64,000 nt of DNA, taken from positions 124,001 to 188,000 of the forward strand of contig JBDWUA010000020.1 in the NCBI GenBank assembly GCA_039984715.1, written 5' to 3'. The stretch is from JABSSA01 sp039984715. Lineage in GTDB: Bacteria > Pseudomonadota > Alphaproteobacteria > Rhodobacterales > Rhodobacteraceae. This document shows positions 45,775-53,940 of this stretch, in pieces. The notes under the pieces are model-generated. The model was not told the DNA's origin and did no database searches. It saw only the letters and a program-made list of their open reading frames with translations. Numbering within the stretch: position 1 is the stretch's first letter; each line of letters begins with the position of its first letter. The position numbers and the translations under genes are program-made.

Positions 45775-45895
45775 TTCTCAGGGCGGGGTGAAATTCCCCA
45801 CCGGCGGTTATAGCCCGCGAGCGCTTTCTTTCGAGAAAGGTCAGCAGATCCGGTGGAATTCCGGGGCCGACGGTTAAAGTCCGGATGGGAGAGAA
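45775..45895 (+). ncRNA. FMN riboswitch (RFN element)
   Basis: Conserved RFN core is present in order: AGGGCGGGGTGAAATTCCCC, ACCGGCGGTTAT, AGCCCGCGAGCG, a variable hairpin (CTTTCTTTCGAGAAAGG), TCAGCAGATCCGGT, AATTCCGGGGCCGACGGTTA and AAGTCCGGATGGGAGAGAA. TTCTC at 45775-45779 pairs with GAGAA at 45891-45895 as P1. About 70 bases separate it from the ribH start; I cannot see a strong terminator there, so translational control by hiding the ribosome site is likely. Confidence 0.96.
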
Positions 45896-45965
45896 TGAGG
45901 CGGTCGTGCAAGCGGCTCGTCTTGTGACGCTCTGGGATTCTGTCATTTGGAAAGGATCAAGAGCA

Positions 45966-46418
45966 ATGACAAAATCCCTCAAGTTCGCCTTCATTAAGGC
46001 AAATTGGAATGCCGATATCGTTGATCAGGCATTGGTTGGGTTCAAGGAAAGACTGACGTCCCTTTGCCCCGACGCGCAGATCGACGTGTTTGATGTTCCC
46101 GGCGCATTTGAAATGCCCCTAAAAGCGCAACGCCTTGCGCAAACCGGAATGTATGACGCAATCGCAGCGGCGGCATTTGTCGTGGATGGCGGTATCTATC
46201 GGAACGAATATGTGTCGCAGGCTGTAGTGACTGGTCTGATGGACGTCGGATTAAAAACGGACATCCCCATTTTGTCGGTCTCACTGACGCCCCATCATTT
46301 TCAGGAAACGCCTGAACACACGGGCTTCTTCCACCGACACTTCAAGAAGAAAGGGCGGGAAGCGGCGGACGCTGCGTTGAATGTTGTGGGCCATGTGCCA
46401 CAGCGCGAATACGCCTGA
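45966..46418 (+). CDS. ribH: 6,7-dimethyl-8-ribityllumazine synthase (RibH, solitary)
   Basis: 150 residues from ATG 45966, with GGAAAGGATC upstream. Core features: FIKANWNADIVDQALVGF (substrate-binding Asn-Trp loop), DVPGAFEMPLKAQRL, VVDGGIYRNEYVSQAVVTGLM and SVSLTPHHFQE. The NWN and GIYRNEYVS versions point to the type II (RibH2) group known from Brucella and rhizobia, also preceded by an RFN element there. It makes lumazine, the precursor of riboflavin. No other riboflavin genes are near, so it is an extra FMN-controlled copy rather than part of a rib operon. Confidence 0.93.
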   Translation: MTKSLKFAFIKANWNADIVDQALVGFKERLTSLCPDAQIDVFDVPGAFEMPLKAQRLAQTGMYDAIAAAAFVVDGGIYRNEYVSQAVVTGLMDVGLKTDIPILSVSLTPHHFQETPEHTGFFHRHFKKKGREAADAALNVVGHVPQREYA

Positions 46419-46430
46419 TTGATGATTTCA

Positions 46431-46465
46431 ACGGCACTGGTATGAAACCGGTGCCGTCTAATTTA
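46431..46465 (+). terminator. ribH terminator
   Basis: ACGGCACTGGT (46431-46441) and ACCGGTGCCGT (46447-46457) pair over 11 bases with one G-T pair and a five-base loop, followed by CTAATTTA. It lies 13 bases after the ribH stop. Confidence 0.75.
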
Positions 46466-46638
46466 TCCTCAAGGCTTAGAGCGCACTGCGACACGCAGGA
46501 CATTTTCGCAAACGCGCAGGTTAGAGGGCAATAGATAAGTTCAACGCCAAGCTCCATTTGCTGTCGTTGAAGGCCTGTTCACCTTGAGAAGCCGCTTTTA
46601 GCCCAAGGCCAAGTAAGGTGCTCATTCCGCCAACTTGA

Positions 46639-46848
46639 TCCGCCCCATGTCACAAGTACGCCGGGCTGATTGCTGACGGTAACAAGCAGCAGATTTTCCT
46701 TGGTTCGGACTTGCAGGATTTTCAGTCAAATGGCCGGCCCGTTTCAGGCAACGACAAGCAAGTGGGCGTTTGCCCGTCAATTGCGCTGGCCGCCGAAACC
46801 CCGTTTAAAATGCTGCGGGCAAGTGGGGCAACCTGGCCGCAAGGCTGA
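46639..46848 (+). pseudogene. Possible gene remnant, no start codon
   Basis: In the 527-base gap after ribH, one plus-strand frame is open for about 70 codons without a usable start and reads like protein (HKYAGLIADGNKQQIFLGSD; GRPVSGNDKQVGVCPSIALA) before a stop at 46846. It may be the tail of a lost gene. I do not recognise it. Chance remains a fair alternative because the stretch is short. Confidence 0.3.
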
Positions 46849-46875
46849 ATATGCGCTTGTATTTTGACGCGAGCC

Positions 46876-46910
46876 TTAACTGCCAACATCTGATCAATGC
46901 TGGCAGTTAA
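46876..46910. terminator. Inverted repeat after the rhodanese gene
   Basis: TTAACTGCCA (46876-46885) and TGGCAGTTAA (46901-46910) pair perfectly over 10 bases with a 15-base loop. It lies 36 bases beyond the stop of the minus-strand rhodanese-like gene and probably ends its transcript. No long T run follows. Confidence 0.5.
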
Positions 46911-46945
46911 ACACATCTGTTTGAAACCACGTCAGTCCAGCGAAA

Positions 46946-47827
46946 TCAAAACCCAGTTGGTTGCATCGGTAATCCGACCATTTGCCATGCCTGAAGACCA
47001 CCGCGATACCAATAGACCTGCTGATACCCCGCCGCGATTGCGCGCAAGCTCGCGTTGTAGCTCAGCCAACACATTGGATCCGAACAATAGATGACGATGG
47101 GAAGATTTTGGTTTCCACCAGTGATTTGATGCAGCCAGCTGTTCGCTTGTTGTTGTGTTCGATCATTATAGGAACCGGCCTGTGCCAAAGCCGGGGCGCT
47201 GAAAGCGTTTGGCAATCCGTAAGGCCCACCAAGCACATCAATCACAACCATTTGCGTGCCATTGTTCATCGCCTGAACCAGACCATCTGTCGTCAACAGA
47301 TTCCCACCGGGCACCGCCGTTGGCGTGGGCGCATGAAATTGACCCTGCCGCAAAGAATTTTGTGGAGGCACGCCAAAATCACGCGTTTCAAACGCTATAA
47401 TTTGTGGATCAACACCGCCCGAATTTGGACCCGGAGTAGGCGTTGGTTGCGGGTTAGGCTGAGGCACTGGCTTAACGACGTCTGATTGAGGCGTATCAGG
47501 AAGAACAATACCCGTCGGAAAATTATCGCCGCCAACAATGCCAGCGACCTCGCCGCCTGTTCCGCCGCCAGATCCATCGGGCACTGGCGCAACATCTGAA
47601 GGTGTGCCACCTGTGCCGCCCGGCTCGAACGAACCTTCGTTAAACCCACCAACCGAGCCCCCTCCGGAACTTGGAGCGGGTTGTGTCTGTGCCGGAGCAG
47701 GTGCAGTGGTTACATTGCTGCCGTCGCCAAAACTGCCCTCGTCAAAGCTTTGAGCGGTACACATTGTTCCAACAAGGCCGAGCGCGACACAGCTTTGCGC
47801 TGCGCGTTTTACTATGAAATTCAACAT
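46946..47827 (-). CDS. Exported rhodanese-like protein with proline/glycine-rich N-terminal half
   Basis: 293 residues from ATG 47827 (MLNFIVKRAAQSCVALGL), signal peptide ending near MCTAQ. Residues 20-140 are Gly/Pro/Ser-rich, with FDEGSFGDGS and later FNEGSFEPGG as an imperfect repeat. The C-terminal 150 residues are rhodanese-like: MVVIDVLGG, then PIVIYCSDPMCWLSYNASLRAIAAGY and VYWYRGGLQAWQ. The YCSDPMCW loop has the catalytic cysteine place and resembles CxxCW-type rhodanese relatives linked to periplasmic oxidation systems. It probably transfers sulfur or handles thiols in the periplasm. Confidence 0.85.
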   Translation of the reverse strand: MLNFIVKRAAQSCVALGLVGTMCTAQSFDEGSFGDGSNVTTAPAPAQTQPAPSSGGGSVGGFNEGSFEPGGTGGTPSDVAPVPDGSGGGTGGEVAGIVGGDNFPTGIVLPDTPQSDVVKPVPQPNPQPTPTPGPNSGGVDPQIIAFETRDFGVPPQNSLRQGQFHAPTPTAVPGGNLLTTDGLVQAMNNGTQMVVIDVLGGPYGLPNAFSAPALAQAGSYNDRTQQQANSWLHQITGGNQNLPIVIYCSDPMCWLSYNASLRAIAAGYQQVYWYRGGLQAWQMVGLPMQPTGF

Positions 47828-47848
47828 GGCTAAATCAAACCCCACAGA

Positions 47849-48904
47849 TCAATTGCTGCGGATCGTTGTGCCGATCCAGTCAAAATAGTTGGATACACGG
47901 GTGTAAACGCCATAGAGCGACGGCAGACCGCAACTTGTTTCCGCACCCAATGGCATTTTGCCCCAGCTGACGATGCCAACCTGAATCCAGCCGCCGTCTG
48001 ATCGGCGCATCATCAAAGGTCCGCCACTGTCACCGTTGCAAGACGAGCGTTCGCCCGAGGCCACACCGGCGCAAATCATGTTATTGGTCAAAGCCGCGCC
48101 AATATTGGGGGCAAGGATCGAAAACGCTTCTTCTAATTTGTCTTGTGGAATGCCGTTGGCCGATCCAATCGACAAAAGATATCCCCCCAGATCACGGCGG
48201 GTTTGTTCTGCGAACCCCGCATTACAAGTATCGTTCGAAACCACATCGATTTCGGTTTCCATCAAGACACCGGGAATACGCCCTTCTTCCATAAGACCCC
48301 AACCGATAGACACCGCAGGCCCTTGGCGCATTTCATTGCCGTTTTGAAGAACGGGTATCGCGCCCACCGGACCCGAACTGTTGTTGATGGGCTCACTCAA
48401 TTTGATCAAAGCGACATCATTGTCTGTGCGTTCTGGATCATAATTTGGATGCGGAAAAACCGCCGAGACTTTGCGAAAGTCACCTTCCCAAAGGTTCACG
48501 TTTCCAGTGCGGATCAGAATGTCATTTGTCGGAGTGATTTTCTTGTCAAAGTCCTGCACACAATGCGCAGCTGTCAAAATCCACTGGCGCGCCACAAGTG
48601 ATCCACCGCAAAATTGGGATAGAACGCGGCTTTCCTGATCCTGACCAACGCGAGACGTTGTATGCAAGCTCACTTGCCATGGCCACGCACCCTGTTGGGC
48701 CGGGCGGCCACCATATATGCGCGTGTCCGCGGCTTCGTTCAAAAGCGTGCCAGCCTTCTTGGAATTATAGACAAACGTCTGGATATCGCCGTTGTTCTCT
48801 GGTCGGACAATATTGCTAAACGCGGACTGCGCATTCATCGGTGATCCAAGAAAAACTGCGCTGATCACTGCGCCAAAAACGCTGATATAGTTCGATTTAT
48901 TCAT
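47849..48904 (-). CDS. Secreted trypsin-like serine protease (S1)
   Basis: 351 residues from ATG 48904 with GGGGAAG upstream. Signal peptide to about residue 25. Pro-region, then R62-IYGG, the usual zymogen cleavage site, WPWQVSL, His114 in LTAAHC, Asp163 in DNDVALIKL and Ser293 in NGDSGGP. It follows the caspase-like gene by 11 bases, so both are co-transcribed. The R-IYGG site suggests activation by another trypsin-like cut or self-cleavage. The substrate could be the caspase partner (speculative). Confidence 0.92.
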   Translation of the reverse strand: MNKSNYISVFGAVISAVFLGSPMNAQSAFSNIVRPENNGDIQTFVYNSKKAGTLLNEAADTRIYGGRPAQQGAWPWQVSLHTTSRVGQDQESRVLSQFCGGSLVARQWILTAAHCVQDFDKKITPTNDILIRTGNVNLWEGDFRKVSAVFPHPNYDPERTDNDVALIKLSEPINNSSGPVGAIPVLQNGNEMRQGPAVSIGWGLMEEGRIPGVLMETEIDVVSNDTCNAGFAEQTRRDLGGYLLSIGSANGIPQDKLEEAFSILAPNIGAALTNNMICAGVASGERSSCNGDSGGPLMMRRSDGGWIQVGIVSWGKMPLGAETSCGLPSLYGVYTRVSNYFDWIGTTIRSN

Positions 48905-48915
48905 AAGTACTTCCC

Positions 48916-51090
48916 CTACTCCCTTAAAGCCAATCCAGCCGCCGCCAATGCTTCCTGACGAGGCAAGACTTGCCACTTAAATTCTTCCACCCAGATATTG
49001 GAAATTCCAAATCCGCCCATCCCACCACGGGTCGCATCGCTTTTGGAAAGTTTGTTCAGGAACCCATCAACATCTGTTGAATTCCCAGAGCGTGTCGCCG
49101 CATTTGTTGGTCCACAGTTTTCCAACAAGCCTTCCAGATTCAATGCTTCGCGATTGTCTTCCGCTTCCGTCACGACGATGAACATGCGTTCCACACCCGC
49201 TTTGGATTCAATGCCTGATGGTCCAGGGCAATCCGAACAGATCGTGATCGGCGGGCCAAGAATGGCAGGGCGCGAAACGCCTTCAACACGTTGGTATTCC
49301 GTGGAAACGCAATACTGGCTGTCCACGTAAATTCGATTGACGTCGCGCGCTGGCCCTTGCACCACACCTTGTGCGCCAAAGGCGATCTGATCACATTGCT
49401 TTAGACCGTGCCCATGCGGAATTTCTTCAGTCTGGGTCGACACCTGCAATGCTGAACGACATTCTGAACGCAAGTCTGCTGGTACGGTCGGCATCAACTG
49501 AGTGACATCAGATGTTACATGTTGAATCTGCACTTTGACCGGGCTGGGGAAAAGCAGTGACGGCGTTCCGGCAACGCTTCCAAACGTTCGAGCCACTTCT
49601 TCGGCCTTGGAAATACGCAACAAGATTGCATCCAAAGACACTTGATCTTGTGGCCCCCAGCTGACCCCGATTGGCGTGCTGCCAACGGCAATTTTGGGAC
49701 CAAACCAAAGTCGATCATCGGCAATTCCAGCCAAAACACTGGCATTTGCATCGATTTCAATGTTGGTTCCAAGGTCCGCGTTTGCAGCCGATATTGCATC
49801 CGTCAGTGATTGAACCAACACGTTATCCAAAGCCGCTGACGTTCCGTCTATCAGGTTCACTGGGGCAATGCGCAAAACTGAATCCCGAGGTTTGGCAACA
49901 AGCCGAGCAAAGCGCGCCTCTTGCGGCACGGTCCCTGCGCGTTCGCACGGGATGTCATGTTCGGCCACACAACCGCCACGCACCGGATTAAGCGCAGCAG
50001 ACCGTGCATCCAAGTCATCGATCTGAACATAAGACAGCACCTGATCGACAGGTGCACCGGCATCATCAACAAGGGCCAAAACTGTGTTTTGGGTCAACCC
50101 ATGCAGCAGCCCCGCTTGGACTCGATTTCCGGCAACCTCAAATTGGCGCACCCCGACAAGCTCTTCTCCGCCAAAAACCGGGGCATCAAAAAGGGTTCCT
50201 TCGGACAATGGCGTTTGCAACCGTGCCCCTCCCGGAATGGAAGAGTCGCCCAAATCGCTTAGTACAGCCTGAAAAAGCTGGCGGTAACTTAGCTTTGGAT
50301 CAGACTGCAAACGTGCAGCAAGTCGCGACGTGAATAACCCGTACCACCCATTTTCTGCCGTTTCATCGACAAGGATTTCGCGAGCAAGCTCAGAAGACTG
50401 TGCCGAATAGAACGCCATGTATCCGCCGGGCAGTGTGTCATCCCCTGGCCCTTCAACTGCTGCGGTTGTAACGGATTGCGGCACGGCCTCGATGGATACG
50501 CCCAACGTCGCCGGGTCCACAAACCGCGCCCGGGATCGTGGGGACGCGGCCCGTAGGCCCGATCCTGAATGGCAACTGTCCAGCACAAACCAAACATCAA
50601 CAGCATTGGCCCGCAATGCTTTGATGCGCGCGCCCAGTTCCTCGTCTACAATCGCGTTGGGGATCACCGACGTTCCCGGTTCCGCCCTTTTGGTGTCGGC
50701 AGGCAGGAACACTTCATCAAGCCCGTCAGTTTCGTCGCCGTTGCGATCTGCCTGCTGTGTCCCATGACCAGACATATGAACATAAACAAAGTCACCGTCT
50801 TTGGCATCGTCCACCAAAGCATCAAGAGCAGATAAGATCGCATCGCGAGTCGGGCGTATTCCACCTTCTACGCCGTCGGCGATAATGCGAATATCGAACT
50901 CTGCCCGTTCTTGAAGAACGTCGCGCAAGAGAATGACATCGTTGGACGGCCCCCGAAGATCGGCCAACCCGATTTCTTCGTCGTAATCTGAAACACCAAT
51001 CAAAACAGCAAACGAAGCGGCTTGGGCGACACCCGCACACAGCCAAAACCCACAAATGTTCAGTGCAAAAGACAACCAGTATTTGGCCAT
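48916..51090 (-). CDS. Exported caspase-like protease (C14)
   Basis: 724 residues. Signal peptide (LNICGFWLCAGVAQAAS), then the caspase p20-type core: FAVLIGVSDYDE, His109 in MSGHG, Cys173 in LDSCHSGSG. The acidic run RNGDETDGLDEVFLPAD is common in metacaspase relatives. The C-terminal 450 residues (CHSGSG onward) contain no domain I know, with several cysteines near the end. Metacaspases are usually cytosolic; this one is predicted to be periplasmic. Co-transcribed with the trypsin-like and rhodanese-like genes. Confidence 0.9.
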   Translation of the reverse strand: MAKYWLSFALNICGFWLCAGVAQAASFAVLIGVSDYDEEIGLADLRGPSNDVILLRDVLQERAEFDIRIIADGVEGGIRPTRDAILSALDALVDDAKDGDFVYVHMSGHGTQQADRNGDETDGLDEVFLPADTKRAEPGTSVIPNAIVDEELGARIKALRANAVDVWFVLDSCHSGSGLRAASPRSRARFVDPATLGVSIEAVPQSVTTAAVEGPGDDTLPGGYMAFYSAQSSELAREILVDETAENGWYGLFTSRLAARLQSDPKLSYRQLFQAVLSDLGDSSIPGGARLQTPLSEGTLFDAPVFGGEELVGVRQFEVAGNRVQAGLLHGLTQNTVLALVDDAGAPVDQVLSYVQIDDLDARSAALNPVRGGCVAEHDIPCERAGTVPQEARFARLVAKPRDSVLRIAPVNLIDGTSAALDNVLVQSLTDAISAANADLGTNIEIDANASVLAGIADDRLWFGPKIAVGSTPIGVSWGPQDQVSLDAILLRISKAEEVARTFGSVAGTPSLLFPSPVKVQIQHVTSDVTQLMPTVPADLRSECRSALQVSTQTEEIPHGHGLKQCDQIAFGAQGVVQGPARDVNRIYVDSQYCVSTEYQRVEGVSRPAILGPPITICSDCPGPSGIESKAGVERMFIVVTEAEDNREALNLEGLLENCGPTNAATRSGNSTDVDGFLNKLSKSDATRGGMGGFGISNIWVEEFKWQVLPRQEALAAAGLALRE

Positions 51091-51142
51091 AAAATCTCTC
51101 GAAACAAATTCCTTATGTTAACCTTACGACAGATTGGTCTAG

Positions 51143-51152
51143 AGTCTAGACT
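51143..51152. promoter_or_regulatory. Palindrome between divergent caspase and hydrolase genes
   Basis: AGTCTAGACT is a perfect 10-base palindrome in the 100-base divergent gap, flanked by another TCTAGA at 51138. It could be a shared operator; evidence is only the symmetry and position. Confidence 0.3.
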
Positions 51153-51190
51153 GTTCAAACCACTGGCCGATCACATATGGAGACGGAAAC

Positions 51191-52888
51191 TTGTCCTTTG
51201 GATCAAAAACCTTTTGCGCTCTGGCGTCTTTAACATTGCTTGCATTTCAGCCCGCCCAAGCGGAACTGAGCGTCGAGCTGTTGTCAGGCGACATTCCGTT
51301 TGAAGACATCGACACCCTTGTCGCCGCCAATGCACATGACGCGGCCGTGGCCTTTGATCTTTTGGGTTTGAAAGTCGAAGGGTTAGCACAAGAACAAGCC
51401 TATAGTGACGCCGCCAATACCGTTTTGATCCAAGCCCAACTGGCCGTGCGGTTTCCCGATTTGATCGATAGCGACGTTCCGGCGTTGCACATAGATGCCG
51501 CCGAGCTCTTTTTGGAAGCCGGTGATACAGACAGCGCGATCACACAATTGATGGCCGCAGTGTCAGCTTTGCGCGAACGGGCTGCAAACCCGGATGTGCT
51601 TTCTGGTCTCTTGCTACAGATTGCCGATCTGGAAGCATCCCGTGGACAGCATGATCGCGCGGATGAATTGCGTGAGGCTGCTCGAAATATCCCACCTGCA
51701 GGGGACGCCCCAACCGGGACACGCAGCAATGATGCGGGCTTTGTCCGCGTCAACGTCTATTACGCGACGGATCGCGCACTGACTGGAAAGACGCGCCCGG
51801 CCCGAATGTTTGGAAGCGGACTTGCAAGTGGCTTGAACTATGGCATCGCCGAAGTGACCATACCACGCACGCACACACCCGGCCAATTTGAAACACCGTC
51901 CGTTTGGAAGCTGGAATTCACCGAAGACCCGGCCAAGCATGTGATGTTGCAATCCGTTTCACCAGTCGACAAAGACGCGTTCTTTGGTGCCATGTCACAG
52001 GACCTGAATGACAGTGGTGCGTCGGATGCGTTTGTGTTCATCCATGGGTACAATGTCGCGTTTGACAAGGCGGCAAAGCGGACCGCGCAGTTGGCCAGAG
52101 ATATGAATTTTCAAGGCCTGTCGGTTTTGTATTCGTGGCCGTCTAAGGGCGCAACGATCGGGTACATACCCGACACTGCGGTTGTGCGTCTAAGCGGGCG
52201 ACGGTTGACCAATTTCCTAGAGGACTTGGTTGCGATATCTGGGGCGACGACGATCCATCTGATTGCGCATTCGATGGGCAACCGGGCAATGACGGATGCT
52301 TTGGAACTTATGGCTTTGCGTCGTGCGCCCATTCAAAAGCCGGTATTCGATCAGGTGATTTTCGCAGCGCCAGATGTGGACCAAGGGCTGTTCGCAGCAA
52401 TGATGCCCACCATTCGCCCCTTGGCAAGACGCTTAACGCTTTATGCATCCGACAAAGATCGCGCCCTTGAAGCGTCCCGAAAGTTACACGGCAATAGACC
52501 CCGTGCCGGACAAGGTGGCGACGTCGCATTGCAAAACGATGCGGTTGATACAATTGATATGTCTTCTCTTGGCAATGATATGCTGGCGCACAGCTATGTT
52601 TCGAACGAACAATCCGCCATTTTGGACCTGTCCATGTTGTTTTGGCTGAATCTCAGCCCTGAAAACCGGTGCGGATTGATTGGCACCGCGGCCGACACAT
52701 TGCGACAAGTTTGGAAATACGAAAAGTCAGAATGTTCCAATTCGAACTTGTTGCCATTCGTTTCAACCTTGCGCAATCAAGGCGCGGTTTCAAAGGCAGC
52801 GATCAAAGAGACACTGCGCCGAAATTTTGCGGATGCCGATCAGTTGCAAGAGCTAGAGCCGGTATTGCTGGGCCTTGCGCCCAACTGA
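51191..52888 (+). CDS. Exported alpha/beta hydrolase, DUF900 type
   Basis: 565 residues from TTG at 51191 with GGAGACGG upstream; the signal peptide ends near QPAQAE. Residues 25-170 contain repeat-like helical pairs (AAELFLEAGDTDSAITQL), TPR-like. Residues 190-480 are a DUF900 alpha/beta hydrolase: VRVNVYYATDRALTG, FVFIHGYNVAFDKAAKRTAQL, YSWPSKG and the nucleophile Ser361 in IAHSMGNR. Family members are lipase/esterase-like. It is divergent from the caspase operon. Confidence 0.9.
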   Translation: MSFGSKTFCALASLTLLAFQPAQAELSVELLSGDIPFEDIDTLVAANAHDAAVAFDLLGLKVEGLAQEQAYSDAANTVLIQAQLAVRFPDLIDSDVPALHIDAAELFLEAGDTDSAITQLMAAVSALRERAANPDVLSGLLLQIADLEASRGQHDRADELREAARNIPPAGDAPTGTRSNDAGFVRVNVYYATDRALTGKTRPARMFGSGLASGLNYGIAEVTIPRTHTPGQFETPSVWKLEFTEDPAKHVMLQSVSPVDKDAFFGAMSQDLNDSGASDAFVFIHGYNVAFDKAAKRTAQLARDMNFQGLSVLYSWPSKGATIGYIPDTAVVRLSGRRLTNFLEDLVAISGATTIHLIAHSMGNRAMTDALELMALRRAPIQKPVFDQVIFAAPDVDQGLFAAMMPTIRPLARRLTLYASDKDRALEASRKLHGNRPRAGQGGDVALQNDAVDTIDMSSLGNDMLAHSYVSNEQSAILDLSMLFWLNLSPENRCGLIGTAADTLRQVWKYEKSECSNSNLLPFVSTLRNQGAVSKAAIKETLRRNFADADQLQELEPVLLGLAPN

Positions 52889-52893
52889 GTTCG

Positions 52894-53862
52894 TCACTTT
52901 TCCGCAGGAACCGTAATCACGCCTGACTGCTTTTCTCTGGCTTGCAATGAATACTGAATGCCCTGAATAAAGTCGTTGTGGCGTTTATCACGTTCTGCCT
53001 CGCGCTTTTTGCGGGCATCGTCATTTTTCTTTTGAATGGCTTGGCGCACTTCGTTTATGCGCCTTTGCCACGTGGGATCGGTTTGAATGCTCCCTAACAT
53101 TTGTTCCAATTGAGGAATGGTTTGCCCTGCACTGGCTGATGGGCTCCAGACCAGACGCAGAGAATCAATCACTGTGTGGCTATTCGAAACGATGACCCCG
53201 CCCATATCAAAGGGGTTTTGCATGAAAGAGTACCACGACAAATACAGCCGTTCGGTTGTTTGTACTGAATTATGCACATAGCCAAGATCGACAATCTGAG
53301 AATCGAAAGAAACCCGCACACCCTGCGAAGCCCCGCCAAAGGTCTGCTTCATAAAGGTCAGCTCACTTTGATTGGCTTGGCTTTTTAGGACGCGCGCACC
53401 CGAGGGGCGGTTGGGCAATATAAGGCGGTCAATGATATCCTGCGTGCCCTTCAGTACCCCAATTGCACAGTTCGTCCCACGAAATTGCGTAGCCATATTC
53501 TGAAGCGATGCTTCAGATTGGGCCACAATCATATTCAGTGATGGATCAGGTGGATATCCGGGTGATATCTGCGCAGTGTCCATAAAGAACTGATAACCTG
53601 GCATGATCCGCGCTCCGCTTTGCCCATCCGGACTGCGCGTAACAAACAAAGTTTCGTAAAGATCATTTCCAGAACACGGCTTATTCCACGCGATGCGTCC
53701 AGTTGAAGTCCAGCCAGATGGAACTTTTACAACATGCGCCACCATTTCGCGGTCAAACCCTTCTGCATCTTTAATTTCGAAAGGTTCAGCACCAGCTGCA
53801 ATTGGCAAACACAGCACGCATGCCAGCATTTGAAAGGTTTTCTTGCCTTTGGGAATGCGCAT
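52894..53862 (-). CDS. Exported protein of unknown function
   Basis: 322 residues; the signal peptide MLACVLCLPIAAGAE is good. The middle reads as a compact domain (VVKVPSGWTSTGRIAWNKPCSGNDLYETLF; VDLGYVHNSVQTTERLYLSWYSFM), followed by a charged helical tail (AIQKKNDDARKKREAERDKRHNDF). I do not recognise a family. Its stop sits 5 bases from the alpha/beta hydrolase stop (convergent), and its start is divergent from the CHAT gene, placing it inside the protease cluster. Confidence 0.82.
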   Translation of the reverse strand: MRIPKGKKTFQMLACVLCLPIAAGAEPFEIKDAEGFDREMVAHVVKVPSGWTSTGRIAWNKPCSGNDLYETLFVTRSPDGQSGARIMPGYQFFMDTAQISPGYPPDPSLNMIVAQSEASLQNMATQFRGTNCAIGVLKGTQDIIDRLILPNRPSGARVLKSQANQSELTFMKQTFGGASQGVRVSFDSQIVDLGYVHNSVQTTERLYLSWYSFMQNPFDMGGVIVSNSHTVIDSLRLVWSPSASAGQTIPQLEQMLGSIQTDPTWQRRINEVRQAIQKKNDDARKKREAERDKRHNDFIQGIQYSLQAREKQSGVITVPAEK

Positions 53863-53940
53863 TACAATAATTCCTAAATCACGACTCGCATCAGATTAAA
53901 GACCAAGCAACGCTTGTGTCGAGAAAAGAAAGAGATTGAA

